Shown: positions 45,401 to 58,628, numbered from the stretch's first letter. The stretch: DNA of 64,000 nucleotides from Microbotryum silenes-acaulis (GCA_003665825.1 QPFY01000001.1:2101001-2165000), one strand, 5' to 3'. The notes: generated from the sequence alone by a model not told the origin. A program made the numbers and translations.

Positions 45401-46774
45401 TCACTGCTTCTTGTTTTGTGCGGCCCATCGGTCCTCCTGGTCGGTCTCGACGAGCACTTTGCTCGCCTTCCAGAACTGTACGACGTTGATGATTTGCTTG
45501 ATCGCCATGACGGGGAATGTCAACAGCGCGACCAGTTCAGGCCAGGTGAGCAGGCCGATGCGAGACAGCACCGACCCGGGGATCGTCTTCCACACCGCCA
45601 AGGGGAGGTACCCGGTGTAGCGTGCCAGGCCAAGCGGGACCTTGTAAGCATTCATGACGTAGAGCGCGACGAAGAAGAGCTCGTTTCCGGCGCAGAAGAA
45701 GAAGAGCGTTCGCTGAGGAGGAAGGTAGCTCGGCAAAGGTTCAGTTTCAAAAGTGGGGGTGAGTGGGAGAGGCCGACTAGATCACGACTGACGCTGTTGT
45801 TGTAGTAGGAATGCAAGATCCAGCTCTGTTTCTTGGTGACGGACTTGTGGCTTGCTGATCCTGACACGAGCGAGCTGCATCGAGGAGGGAGGTGTCCGGG
45901 AAGTGGACTGGATCAGTTGCCAAAGCGGGACAACCGGGGGCGGCGAGGGCGAGCATCGTCTCAAACTTACGCATACATGTGGATGTAGTGACTAGCAAAA
46001 TCGAGGGAGATGAGAAACTGGAACAAGAGGGCGTATTGATCGTAGGTTGAGGCGAGGAAAGTGAGCAAGCAACTGGTCGTGCACCTGTGCAAGCGATAGG
46101 AAGCCATAGAACGGGGTCGAATCAGTCCCGAGTATTGCCTCCGGCGCTCTCCACTTCAGCCTACGATCCAACGCACCTATCTGTGACCATGTCGAGGATG
46201 GCCCCGAAGCGAGATGTCTGCCCCAGCGCGCGTGCGGCCTGGCCGTCGACGGCATCGAGCAAGCACGAGATGGAGTAGGCGACCGTGCAGAATTTGGGGT
46301 GCGTTGGCATGTAGGTCAATGACGCCGCTGCGAGGATGACTCTTGTGTAACCTGTAGTGATGAAAGACGGGTCAGTCGACTGTGAGTGCTGAGGGTGTGG
46401 GATGTCGTCGTCGTTGTTCGCGGAGGAGCCACATGTTCGAGGACCGAGGCGAGCGGTCGAGTTGGCCGATACGACGTCACACACCGCTCGGCTGCTCGCA
46501 CGGCTCAAGTGGATGCGTGGCTGGGCTTGCGGCAGAGTGTACCACCTCGTACGCGGTGGTTGGTGCTGAACGTACCAATGAGATTGGGTACAAAGAGAAA
46601 GATGTTCTCATCTGTTCGAGGCCGACGAGCTGGTGTGTCCGCTGGCGAGGCTGTTGCTACGGCCGAGGACGACGACGTCCCTGATGTCGCCTGCAGAGAG
46701 GGTGAGTACAGCTTTGGTTAGTCCTCACGACGATAGTGCCAGGGATCAGCTGTGAGACCCGCCTTTTTGGCCAT
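45401..46774 (-). CDS. PIS1: Phosphatidylinositol synthase
   Basis: ER membrane CDP-alcohol phosphatidyltransferase that makes phosphatidylinositol from CDP-diacylglycerol and inositol. Start MAKKAG (46774). A 5' intron precedes a Ser/Ala-rich exon and RTDENIFLFVPNLIGYTRVI. The catalytic CDP-OH-P motif DGQAARALGQTSRFGAILDM, continuing VTDR, fits D-G-x2-A-R-x8-G-x3-D-x3-D exactly. Further exons encode FLASTYDQYALLFQFLISLD, SHYIHMYA, HKSVTKKQSWILHSYY, and the last hydrophobic part (TLFFFCAGNELFFVALYV and LGLARYTGYLPLAVWKTIPG), ending KKQ at 45401. About seven exons. The exact first splice is ambiguous (two donors, two acceptors fit). It is divergent from PFS2. Confidence 0.92.
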
Positions 46775-47420
46775 GGTGGGGGGAGGGGCTGCGGGTGGGG
46801 TGCGTGATCGGGGACCGCAGGAGAGGGATGGCGCGGAAGGAACAGCTGAGCGAGCGGCCCCACGGCGGGGGAACGGCATGCTCAGCTCTAAGCTGCTCCA
46901 ATTTGCAAGCTAGCTAATGCTCGGCGTAGTTGCTCGAGTCAGCGGCTAGTTACATTTGGACGATGAAACCGAGCTGAGCAAGGCCTACGCTACACGATCG
47001 AAGTTTGTTCTCCAGATGAACAGTTTGTGATGTTTCAGAGATTACTGGCCAAGCAAGGAGCGTCACCTGCTTGTAGTATTAGTACAGCCTACCAGCCGAG
47101 CGACACGATTTTGCCTAGGAGGTCGATCGGTGCAAATTCAGCCAGGAAGTTTACTGTAACACCAGAGGAGGAAATGCTGACCGGGAATGCGATGCGACTT
47201 GCCTTACCAACCGAACGGAAAGACCTGGTGTTCATACTTACCCTAGCTTTGGCTACTCTTTGCAGTCGACCTCGAGACTCCGAAGCTGAGCCTGTCGAAC
47301 ATTATAGCCGAGAATTGAGCGAGCGAGCGGACCCCACTGGCGCCGCGCCGCGCTCGTTCCCTCCTTCTGTGCCCACCCATCGTCTGCCCCATCACCTCGT
47401 CGCCTCGCCCTCCCAATACC
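46775..47420. promoter_or_regulatory. Divergent promoter region PIS1 / PFS2
   Basis: 646 bp between start codons. One plus-strand open frame (47027-47452) overlaps the PFS2 start in another frame and is not coding-like. No repeats. Confidence 0.5.
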
Positions 47421-49697
47421 ATGGCCGCCATCAATGGGCACTCCAGCGATAATATTCTGGACCTCCTCCCACCGAGGCAGTCCAAGATGGTTGCCAACGC
47501 GTGGGAACCGCAGCACATGCTTGACGAGCCTGTTCCACCACCCCCGGACACGCGCGAAGCCGAACTCGCCGCTCTCGCCGCGCAGGAGAAGCTTGGTCAC
47601 GATGGCAAACGACAACGACTTAAGGCGAGGCGGACGGTTGATCCGTTTGGTGGTCTGGAGAGGTGGAAAATGGTCAGTTGCTGATGGAGCGGCGGCAGTC
47701 TCTGTGCAGAGCGGAGTCAGTGATGAAGCTCGCGAGACTCACCCCGGCAGTTTTCCCTCACAGTTCCGTACGATGGCTACTTCCCAAAACGACCAACTCG
47801 TCATTCGACAGAGTCCTGCATTCCTCATCAACGTGAGCCCAGCTTCATGCCCGGCGAAGCCCGTAGCGGCGAGCTATGAACTGACTAGGCCGCGGTTGTC
47901 TCTCAGCTTCTCCCACCGCAAGCCTACTCGAACTACTCGTACTCGTACTGCACACGCTACTCTCACACCTCGACCAACAAGATCAGGTGTCCTGTCAACG
48001 TCGTCAAGGTGAGCCGCATCTTCAAATGACTCGCCGGAATGGGACCTTGTTGCTAACAAACGCTCCGTGTGCAGTGGACACCTGATGCAAGACGAATTCT
48101 CACCGGCTCGACCTCGGGCGAATTCACCTTATGGAATGGTCTCACATTCAACTTTGAGACCATTTTACAGGTATGTAACATCTCATTTCGCAGCCGAGCA
48201 AGCACTCTTGCACACGGCAAAGCTGACACTATAGGGACCCCAACTTGTCCGTAGGCACACGACTCGGCTGTCCGAGCCATGGAATGGTCACATTCAGGCC
48301 AATGGCTCGTCTCCACCGACAACAACGGTATCATCAAGTACTTCCAAGCCAATATGAACAACCTCCAAGTCTTTCAGGGCCACAACGAATCAATCCGCGA
48401 CATTTCCTGGGCACCGAACGACTTGCGCTTCGCGACCGGCGCCGATGACGGAACAATCAAATTGTGGAACTTTGAAATGATGAAGGAGGAAAAGACGCTT
48501 ACCGGTCATGGCTGGGACGTCAAGTGCGTCAAGTGGCATCCGACCAAGGGGTTGATCGTCTCGGGCAGCAAGGACAATCTCGTCAAGTTTTGGGATCCGA
48601 GATCGTCGCAGGTCTTGACGACGTTGTCAGTCTGAGACCTGTATAGCAAAACTTACACAGTTCAAGTGCTGACCAAATTCCACGATCTTCCATCAACAGA
48701 CATGGACACAAGAACACGGTCCAGGCCCTGGCATGGAGTCCGAACGGGAACTACGTTGCGACAGCATCGCGCGACCAGCTCGTCAAGGTATTCGATATTC
48801 GTATGATGAAAGAGCTTGTCACATTGCGAGGGCACAAGAAGGAGGTATGCTGTGAGTTAAGACTGTGTTCGAGCACGAGGTTCCTTTTGCACTGGAAGCT
48901 GAATTTGCATGGAGTCCGGTCCCGTCTACGCAGCCCTCGCATGGCACCCCGTTCATGATGACCTCCTCGTTTCGGGTGGTTCGGAAGGCTCGATCATTCA
49001 TTGGTGCATGCCCGACGCCACGCCCAAAGATGTCGTCGAGTTCGCACATGACTCAAACGTCTGGGGTCTGGCATTCCACCCCCTCGGCCACATCCTCGTC
49101 AGTGCCGGCAACGATCACACGACTCGTTTCTGGTCCCGCGGACGACCGGCGCTCAAGATTGCGAATGATCGGTTCCATGTTGGAAGGGACAAAGCGAGGG
49201 AGATGGGTCAGGCTGAGCAGGAGGAGCAGGACGACGACGATTTCCTCCCTGGCTTCTCCAACAATCGGAATGGTGGTGGGGGAGGTGGGGGAGGGTACGG
49301 GGGAGGAGGTGGAGGCGGAGGGTATCAGCAAGGGGGTGGTATCAGGCCACCGCCACCCATGTTCAACAACCCGGCGGGTTTGGGAGACGGGATGATGGGA
49401 TCGATCCCCGGGTTCGGAGGCGATGCGGTACCGGGCTTCGGTGGACCACCTCCAAACGCGGGTGGGGGAGGGTATCAACGCAATCATGGCCAGGTACAGA
49501 ACGGATACGGTGGAGGCGGTGGAGGCGGTGGAGGCGGTGGAGGCCAAGGCATTCGGCGAGGCAATGCGTTGCCTTCTCAGCAGGATGCGCTGGACCGGTA
49601 CGGAGGCCGAGGTGGTGGGGACGGGCAAGGACGAGGGCGGGGAAGAGGGCGTGGCGGTGGGAGAGGCGGTGGAGGAGGTCGGGGTCGACCGTATTGA
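47421..49697 (+). CDS. PFS2: Polyadenylation factor PFS2 (WDR33 homologue), WD40
   Basis: WD40 scaffold of the cleavage and polyadenylation factor. Start [20 protein letters not shown] (47421). The conserved N-terminal motif [15 protein letters not shown] is followed by exons with [15 protein letters not shown] and [20 protein letters not shown], the lead-in typical of PFS2. Seven WD repeats can be followed: [105 protein letters not shown] and [19 protein letters not shown]. The final exon (from about 48920) continues into a roughly 180-residue Gly-rich tail with RG/RGG clusters ([14 protein letters not shown]) and stops at 49697. About seven exons. It is divergent from PIS1. Confidence 0.94.
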
Positions 49698-51494
49698 GCT
49701 GCAGGATAACGTAATGAAGTTTGGTCGCTGTACCTCGTTGGGTTGTATTTGGGTGGCTGCTGCGCACTCGGGCCAAGGCTATGCAGTGCCGTCGAGTCAT
49801 TCGTGTCGACGAAGAAAGAGGCGGTGACCCCTTGGACAGGGCAAGTCGGCTTCACTCGCTCAGCAAAACTCGGGCTTTTATTACCCCGAGTTATCGGCTG
49901 CTTTGACGTAGGGTGGACCTAGCGGTCGCTGCCCGAGGGTCCGGACCCCTGAATGACTCGAGAGCGGCCGGCCGAGCCGCATTCGATCAATCACAATTGA
50001 CACCATCTTCACAAAACCTGAAGTTCTTGAACGTCCGGCCTGTAAAGATCCAATTTAATACCCATAGCATGTCAACACGCTTAGCGTTCGGATGAAAAGA
50101 CGCGGAGTGACAGGTACGCCGAGACCACTTCAACTCTCGGTTCGGCTGACTCTCAAGACCCGCCTGCTTCCCTGGCTCGCTGCCCGGCTGACTCGGCGGT
50201 TTCGCTTTATTACCATGAAGTTACTTCAGAGGTAGGGTCATACGATGTCTTCTTTTCCTTACTGAAGGGTTCAGTATATTTAGCTATGCTCTTCGTTACC
50301 ATTTCATATCGCGTCACTACGAGCTGTAGCGAGGCCCGGCAGCCGCTCTCGGGGTCGACAATCTTTTTGCCGCCAACTCAGTCTGCAATCTTTCTTGCCC
50401 AGTAGTACGTCGAAAGTCCTGCTATTCACTTTGGCGTGATCTTAGGTGCTTTATGAGTGCACACAGAGAGTAAGCTGTACCCCTCCCTACCAAACTTAGG
50501 CCACAACTGCTGATTGCCGTTTCTTGATCAGATGTGGAAATTTGTGGAACCGTGGGCTCTGGGATGCGCAGGGTATCCGGCCGATCGCTCCGATCGTGCG
50601 GGGCGTTCGCCGCTGCCGCCGCCGCCGCCGCCGATCCGCATTGAGACTGATAAGGGGTCCCCTATTGGGGCTGGTCTGGACTTTCGCCCTGGTGCATACA
50701 TCCACCCACGCCGGAAATTGATCTGGTTTGTCTCTTTGTTCATTTCAGTTCTTAAAAGCGTCCCGGATACTTGTGGAACCGCTGGCAGGATTAGGACCGC
50801 TTGGGCAAGTCAACCGGTGGGCCTGGCCTCTGGATATCTGGATGCTGACACGTCCCCTTTCTCGATTGGGGTGGGACGTCAAGCGGTTCAAACTGTGCGG
50901 CGGCGAGACGGCGGCGGCTCCCGGCAAGGCCGACCCTTCGCTCAATTGCTGACTCGGGAAAAAAAATCAGTGTGCTATGATACAGACGTGCGCAAAGCAA
51001 AGTAGTGTTTACTTGAAGATCCAAGCTTGTACAAAGCGTTGGGAAAATCAGCGTCGGGGCCTGCGAATAAAAGAGAGCACGAAGAGGAAAAAACGAGACA
51101 AGGCCTAAGCGCAAGCTCTGGGCTAGCCTGCTCCATGCTGCTGGCTGCTGGGCGTGTGCGTGCTGGCACAGCTAGAGCCCACTGAATCGAGCGACGTGCG
51201 CCGAGCTGCCGCGCGCGAGCCCGGCTCACCAAAAATTGCCCTCCAAGTGCTCGCACGCGCTGACCACATTACTCAAGCGCCCGATTGCTCCTTGCACCTC
51301 CTCCATACCGCACCACGCCACCAACGATCGGGCTTTCCATTCCGTGTGACGCTCTTGAATTGTCAAGAGTTTCCCACTCTCTCTCCCTCCTACCTCCCCC
51401 TCCCCTTCTCCTTTCCTCCTCATCTGGTTCGATTCGTTTCGATACCCACCGGACTCGACTCGCGGACGAAAGCGACGGCCGGCCGTAGCGCGGT
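49698..51494. other. 1.8-kb intergenic region
   Basis: Between PFS2 and the GDS1-like gene, both plus strand. No supported gene. Open frames at 50514-51005 and on the minus strand are low in coding character. A CCGCCGCCGCCGCCG run lies at 50618-50634. The last 200 bp are pyrimidine-rich, as in 5' leader sequence. The length suggests a large promoter for the regulator downstream. Confidence 0.45.
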
Positions 51495-54400
51495 TTGGGC
51501 AAGGCGTTCGCTCGGATGCTCACCCGCCGGAATGGCAGCGGCAGCGGCGGCCAGCCCTTGACAAAGACGACCTCGCCCTCACCAGGCGCGAACCACGGCG
51601 GCGACATTGGACGACGGAACGAGGCCCCCGCGGCTGGTGCTGCGGTTGTGCATCACCTGACGCGACGACGGACCAACAGCGTGATCCGACCTCCTCGTCG
51701 GCTCGACTCGCCCTCACCTGATCGCACGTCGTCGATGTCGACTGGCGCGAGTGCTGCAGCCGGGGCTCAATCACGCTCGTCCGCGGTGACTCGCGCGGGC
51801 GCAGGCGTAGGCGCTGCAGGCGCGGTCGCGACGACGAGCAGCAGCACGTCGAGCACGACACATCGGCACGGCACGAGGCTCGCCAGCGCCAGCGCCACTT
51901 TCGCCTCGGCCTTAGGATCGCCGTCGCACGCCGTTCCGAGCCACACAACCACTACATCAACACCATCAACAGCAACAACAACAACAACCACAACCACAAC
52001 CACGTCCTCTTCTTCTTCCTCTTCGCACTCTACCCCGACCCAGTCTAACTCCGCTTCCCACGCCGGCCCTCCCCGCCGGGCGCCAACGTTCCCCCACAAT
52101 GATAGCTACGTGCCCAACGCGGCAACTGGCCACCCGCGAGATTTCATCCCGCCGGAGCTCGACTTTCCTCCGCCCGCGATGGCTGCCAAGGTGCGCCAGC
52201 AAGACGCCGACGACAAGCTCCTCATGGCCATCTGCGACGTCCTACTCTCGCATGACAACCGCGCACTGTGCCCCAAGGAGATCGCCGAGGTCATGTTCGC
52301 TCGCGACTGGCTCAAGTCCGCGTGAGTCGCTTAATCTTACTCTTGAGGGCTTTTTTCTCCCTTCCTCCTTTCACTCGATGTTGGGTGAACATCACTTTCA
52401 TGCTGCCATCGTTTTTTGAAAAAAACAACCCCATTTTTTGGGCCCGATACAATGGTACAGGACCCACCGAGTTTGTAACGCGTCACTGACCCGCTCTCTT
52501 TTTTTATCCTTTCGAACCCCGCCTTCGCACCTCGTCATTCCGTCGATCGCCCGGCCTCTCAATCACCTTATCCGGGACGGCGAAAAAATAAATCTAATCG
52601 ATTTTTCCCAATCTGCCCATCATTCAAAATGCGATACATGCAGTGGTACCACACCTTTTGCCCACATCTCGACATGTATTCGATCACATACAAGACGTGC
52701 ACAAATCGCCGACCCACCATATCAACCGCTGCTCGTCCCCTTCGAGCTCGTCGGAGCGCTGTCCCCGCACGAGGTCACAGCCGTCGGCTTGGTGGCAGAG
52801 GAACGCCCCGCGGTGAAGAGGGGCACGTTGTGGTATCTCAACGAAGCCCTGTTTGGATCGGGTCTCGGTGTGGAGGATCCCTTCGTCCGGTGTCGTCGAG
52901 CCGCCGGCATGAGCACCGCCGGCCCGGCTTCGCTCCGCGCCCGCGGGCTGGTGCCCCTGTCGACCTTGCAGACCGACGACGACGACGGTGATGACGGAGG
53001 CATGGGTCGAGGAAAGCGAAAGCGTCGAGCTTCAAGTGCGATGCTGGCTGCTCTTACGACCGACATTGACTCGACCTCGGTTGCGATGAATGCCCGGCCT
53101 GCAATGCTTCTCACCGGCCACCGAGGCGCTGCCGCACTGCAATCCTCGCACCATCGGCGCAACCAGCCCACCGCACCCTTATTGTCATCAACCCCCGCCA
53201 AATCGGGCCTGCCAAAGCTGAGGCTACGACTTACCTGCCTCGAGGAGGTCGAGAACGACTCCGACGGTTTCACGAGTGACGCAGCTCGCCGCCGACGGGC
53301 CAGCAAAAAAAAGTCGCGACGTGGTACGAGTGCTGGAGCATCCGAGGCCAGTGGCGGCCGATCCGGCAGTGTCGAATCAGAACTCATCGACGCTAACCTG
53401 GCCGGGCACTCCTCGAGTGAAGACGATGATGTGGAGGACCTCATGATCGCTCGAGACATGTCGCGATCTCCAGGAAAATACTCGTCGGCCTCTTCGTCTG
53501 CTCTCCTTGCCCAAAGTCTGCTTGCCGCCTCAACCTCTTCGCCAATGCCTCTCATCTCCGATGGCCCTAGACGAGATGCCGTCTCTCCCGATTCGCTGCA
53601 ACTCCCGTACGCCAGCCCGGCTTGCGGTGCCTCTTTCCGCCCACACCGTCGCCACCACCTCTCCATGTCCGCCCCCTCCCTCGTCTCACCCTTCTTGTCT
53701 GCTCGGTCCCCTGAGATGGTCATGGAGATTGATGACAACATGGGACTTCCCCAGAGAGTCCTCCCAGATGCCGATCGACTCGACTCCGCGGACGAGGACG
53801 ATTTTCACGAGGCGATGCTTCGAGGCGACGATTTCGATTTTGAGTGGAGCTCCGAGTCTTATACGTCCAACATCACATTGCCGCCGTTCTCGTCCAAGTC
53901 TCGCTCGCGTGAGATGTCACTATCCCTGACCGAGGGTGCCTTTGACTTGAAGGACGAGATCGACGATGCGGCTTCGACCCCGGCGACCACGCCCCGATCA
54001 CCTGCGGGCAGTGAGGAACCCGAATTTGGACCAGCTTCTGCCGCTCCCGCCGCTGCCGCTTCCATCGACGGTCTAGGCAAGATGGGTATGGAGGAGACGC
54101 TCTGCGGAGCATATGCTGGCAAGACGGATGACTATCCCGGCAGCCAAATCATTGAGATTAAAGTGGAGGACACTGGGAATGGTGAGTCGGGTGGAATTCT
54201 TGTGACGACCCAAGCATAGTTGCCACAGTCGCTTACCTCTTGCTTTCTTATTGGTGCAGAACGTGTCCGCTCGACCGACTCTTTGACTTCGCTCGTGGAC
54301 GAGGCCATGTCGGCCGAGCCCGAAACGCCCGTCGTTGCAGCCCGTACTGTCGACGAATCGGCTCTGGCCGTCCCGCTTCCTTCGCCTCTGGCCCTCGATC

Positions 54401-55233
54401 TGCCGCCCATGCTCGCATTGACGCCTTCCGTCGAATACGATTTTGTCGGTCACGAGGAGGAGCAGCATGCCCCTTTTGGCGCGAACTCTGCGTATGAGGA
54501 CAACGCTGATGACGAAGAGGAGGAAGAAGACGATGACCTCGTCACCGTCAAGCTCGAAGACGGCGGATCCATCTTGGCCGACACAGGGTTGTCATCCGCC
54601 TCCTGTCGATCGTCCTCGACCTTTCCCTACTTCGACTCGCTGAGTCGACGCATGCATGCTCTCCGCAACCCGCCCTCGAGTTCGGGCAGTTCGGAGAACG
54701 GCGATATGTTTTGCGACCTGACCCCTACCGTCGTCAGCAAGTCGATGCTCGCCACCGGTCTACCTGTGCCCCAACAAGCGCCGAGCCCACCCGAGACGAC
54801 CGACTGGGGACTGCAGCTTGACCCTGACGAATTCGAACTCGACATTAGCCACTCGGCCGACTTCCTCGGTCCCGAGGCTGTTGGACTCGAAGAGCTCGAC
54901 CTTGCATGGGGCGGTGAAGACGAGGAACAAGCCGAGTTCGAGACGGACGAGCAGTTCAAGCTCCGATGCGAACAACGACTCAAGACTCGCATGATGGAGA
55001 AGGTTGCCTCGACGCCGACGTTTCTCACTGGTTGCCGCCCCTCGACGCCGCGTAGTCGGTCCCACATCTCCAAAGTCTCAACGCCGACTCCCGCCGCGCT
55101 TCGCGCAGCATTGCACGCCGATGATGACGAGGATGACGCGGGACCTCCGCCACCGCGTACCTCGGCTAAGCGCGAGCCGTTGCGTCCTTGCGATATCATT
55201 GCCGATAGCGAAGGCTCCGACGAAGATCTCTAG
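51495..55233 (+). CDS. GDS1-like winged-helix nuclear regulator
   Basis: Large, mostly disordered protein with one folded domain. Exon 1 (51495-52322) is Ser/Thr/Ala-rich with a (T)n(S)n homopolymer run, then the domain start: DDKLLMAICDVLLSHDNRAL, CPKEIAEVMFARDWLKS. A long intron (about 52323-52650, ending CATGCAG) joins in phase to AGTTPFAHISTCIRSHTRRA and PPYQPLLVPFELVGALSPHE. This winged-helix arrangement matches fungal Gds1-type proteins. Downstream are basic nuclear-localisation-like clusters (GKRKRRAS, RRRRASKKKSRR) and many acidic Ser-rich segments, plus a second intron (about 54181-54259) and a final exon ending DSEGSDEDL at 55233. A transcriptional role is inferred; direct targets are unknown. 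Confidence 0.78.
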
Positions 55234-55731
55234 GCGTTCATTTTGACCCCCACCCCCCTTTCGCAATTGCATCACTCTGAAATCAGTCCGAATGACTGAG
55301 CGCACTCGCGCGCCGCCGTATGATCTTTCACGACCCTCGATCAAACCCTCACGAAAACAAATGGATTTGTACATTGCTGTCGATACAGACACGACGCGCC
55401 GACTCGCGGCCCTTTTTACCCAATCACCACTCGTCGAACGATCTTTTCCCAAAACGGCCTTCGGCTTTTCTTCCTCTTCACGCAACCACCATCTCTTTTT
55501 CTCTCATTTTTTCGGGGGTCTGTTCACCACACACTCTGTAGCTAAAACAATTTTTTCTCTCCACCTCCCTATTCCTTTCCCCCTTCTTGCTGTATACTGT
55601 TATGTCTTTTTTGTGACTTGTGTGTGTGTGGTGTTCTTTTGATACAAATTTGAAGAACTATAAATCGAAATGAATTCTAATCGGATAAACCTTGATGCGT
55701 GATGCGAATGCTTTATCGAGGGAATCAAACT
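55234..55731. other. Convergent 3' intergenic region
   Basis: 498 bp of mostly pyrimidine-rich sequence between the stops of the GDS1-like and GH5 genes. It contains a TGTGTGTGTG run near 55620-55630. No gene. Confidence 0.5.
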
Positions 55732-58163
55732 CTATTGAATCGCGAAATTATTGCTGATGCTGGAATCCAACCTCAACATATCCGACTCGGGCCCCGGCGT
55801 GCCATCCAAGCTGATACCCCTCAAGCAAACACCCAACCGTGTCCTCGGCGCCGCGCCCAACTCCCTCGACAATTCCAGTCGACTCTCCCCCTCCTTCGTA
55901 CAATCCCACACCTGTCTTCTCCCATACTCATGCCCCGTACTTAGATCGCGCAAGATCAATTCGTACGAATGCGCCCACGGCGCCGAGGTCCAAAGGAGGT
56001 GAGTTTGATCGGGGGAGGAAGGGTCTAGCCATACTTTAGAGGGAGCGGGTGGTACGGGATGTTGCGTGGGCGTTTTTTGGTGATTCATTTTATAGGAATG
56101 GTGACGCAGGATCGAGATGATTTGGCGTTCGCGGGGGTCGAATTCGGGGTGTGAGCAGGTCGCCCATCCCGGGATGTCTGGATGATCGACAAGGCATGTC
56201 AGTCGAATGAATCCGAGGGATTTCAGAGTCGTGTTTGAACCGACTCACGCATCGCAAAATTCCCATTTCCTTCCCCATGCGTCTTGTACCCACCCCCCGC
56301 ACTGGCCGGTCTCAAACTCCACACCAAGGCCCCGCTCCCCCCATACTTGTGCAAATCTTTCAAGAACGAATCGTACATCGAGGGTTCGGCGAAAAAGCCC
56401 ATCTCACCTGCGACGAAGGCTTTGCCGTGCTTTCCGAAGACGTATTCACAGTCCTTTTTGACGCGATACGAATCGCCGGAGCCGTAGTAGTGGTAAGAAA
56501 GGATGTCGACGTCGCTGTGCCGAAAACGACATCGAGGTCTCGTCAGCCTGATGGCCCCTTCAGAACCATAGGTGTAATGTCTGCTAAGAACTGACTTTGA
56601 CTGGAGCACCTCAATCGGGTAAGACCCCGTGATACTCTCCGTTCGAGCAAACGAGCCATCCATCACCAGGATCTGTGGTGCACGTGATTTGAGATGCCTG
56701 TTGCGCGAATGCTTTTTCATCAGCGACTGTACGCGGAGTAGGGCAGACAAAGTACTCACTTGGCTATTTTCAAGGTCCACGAGGCTGGAGCGGGGCGCAT
56801 GCCGTTGCAGTTCATCTCGTTGCCTGCCCGAGCAAGAATCCGTCAGTTTGTGGGATCCGCGGACCGGCTGCTCGAGCCTGAAGATCATCACCTACCCGTC
56901 TCGAAAGCCAAGATGGTCGCATCGTCACCTATCCGGATCCCGTTGATGTGATTGACTCGGTTAAGAAGCTTGTCAATGATGAGCTTGAATCTGCATGGAA
57001 GCCAAAAATTGTCGGGAGTCAGATCTGGTCAAGCCCGGAAAGCTATATCGGATCAGAGTAAACTTGCGATTCAATCATCTCGTGGTCGGTCCACCAGTCG
57101 ACCTTGGTCGATTCTTCGTAGGTTGAGAAACCTTTGCGCTGTAAATCCCGGAAGGCGCCGTTAGTGAGCAATAATTCATGTCGAAAGTTCTGCGTGCTTA
57201 CCATGCGGATCAAATCGGCGTAAGACCCGACCCAATTCGAGCTAGGAGCCAACTAGAATCAGCTTCAAACGAACTGTCGCCGCCTCCGAATCTCGCAAGT
57301 ACTCACTCCTCTCCCGTATCCTGATTGATGATCGGAATGATCAATTTGACGCCATACTTGCGCGCCTCGGCCAAGACGCGATCAATCTCCTTCAGTCGCC
57401 CCTCGTCCCATTCCCAGTCTTTCCATTCGCGATGCCAGCTTTTGATGTGGCCTCGGCCAATATTTTTCGAGTTGATCTTGAGGGGTTCACGAAATATCAA
57501 AGCATCAACGCGAGTTTCGTTTCATCAACGATGACTTTGGCCCCATGGTTGGGTCGCCCTGGTTGTCCGAGCGGTGACTGAGACAGGAGAGAAACTGTCT
57601 GACTTGCTCACCTGCAGAGCATAGGTCCTCGTGACCGCCCTAGCGAACGAGCCTCGCATGGACAAGGTCTGGAACGTATGCTCAATCTCGAAAGGTCCAT
57701 TGACGTTCCCATCGAGTAACTCGGGCGCGTTGAGGCTGGATGATGAGTCGTTGGGCGATGGAGAGTCAGCGTTCGATCCCCCTGCCTCCCCCCCCACATT
57801 GCTCACGAGGAGAGACAGACGAACGGACGATGTTGCACAGGTCCGTGCTTACACCACCCTCGTGGCTAGTACTCACCCGGCGAATCTGAAAGGATGACCC
57901 GCAAGGACAAGTTGACCCTTGTGTACCCGCACGAACTGATCACGAGGATCTACGCTCGTCCATTCTGATCCATCCCTACTTCCCCCCTGTTCACCACGCG
58001 CTGTCGAGGACGTGGACCCGCCAGAGTTGAGGAAGATCTGCGTCTTGTCCGTGACGCTCGCCTGTTTGAGCTTGAGGTTCGATAAGAGACCCATCGTGAG
58101 TACGAGACAGATGACCGAGAAGCCCAGTCGTTGACTCAGTGAGAACGGCGCGGTGACGAGCAT
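55732..58163 (-). CDS. GH5 family endo-beta-mannanase-like enzyme, membrane-anchored
   Basis: Glycoside hydrolase, probably acting on mannan outside the cell. The start chosen at 58163 (MLVTAPFSLSQRLGF) puts a signal-anchor (VICLVLTMGLLSNL) near the N-terminus. In-frame ATGs at 58346 and 58292 would place it internally. A Ser/Gly linker leads to VRVHKGQLVLAGHPFRFAG, the usual GH5_7 opening. Later exons: VDALIFREPLKINSKNIG region, KYGVKLIIPIINQDTGEE, SNWVGSYADLIRM, STYEESTKVDWWTDHEMI, LAFETGNEMNCNGMRPAPAW (catalytic acid/base in the NE pair), VDILSYHYYGSGDSYRVKKD, and FVAGEMGFFAEPSMYDSFL (nucleophile Glu in GEMGF). The C-terminal exon (about 56090-55732) has a beta-rich segment that resembles a fibronectin-III fold. 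About ten exons. Confidence 0.82.
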
Positions 58164-58628
58164 CCACTCGAGTTGTTCAGAGCCGATTGCATGCGCAGTT
58201 CGCCGGCCGGACGACAAGTGATCGGGCTCGGTCTTCGCGAGCACCGCCACCACCGCCCCGGCAACGACGTCACCGATCGCGCGTGCCAACATGTTTTGAG
58301 AGAGGCCGTGTATGCGACTTCTTGCAAATATCTTGTTTCCGTCCACTCAATAATGATCAGAAAAATCACCAAAGAAGTGTAGCAGAAATTTGACAAAAGT
58401 GTAAGTGTAACAAAAAAGCAGCTGAAGCGACGACAGACCCGCCCGAAGAGAGAATCCGGACCAAAAAATGCGGATAGGTGATGCTACAAATAACACGATC
58501 GGTCAGAGCACAAAAGGGAGAAAAGTGGAATGGAGAGGAGTGGAACGAAGCGAAAGAAGACGCTCTATGTGCTTGTGCGGGCGCGCGCGGAGGGCGCAGT
58601 GAAGGAGGGCAACATCGACTCGCCGACT
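58164..58628. other. Upstream region of GH5 gene
   Basis: Contains the GH5 5' leader, including an in-frame upstream extension to 58346, and the SIP5 3' flank. No separate gene. Confidence 0.45.

Noticed and set aside
52722..53741. 339-codon open frame on the minus strand
   Set aside because: Antisense to the second exon of the GDS1-like gene. Composition is only Ser/Arg/Ala.
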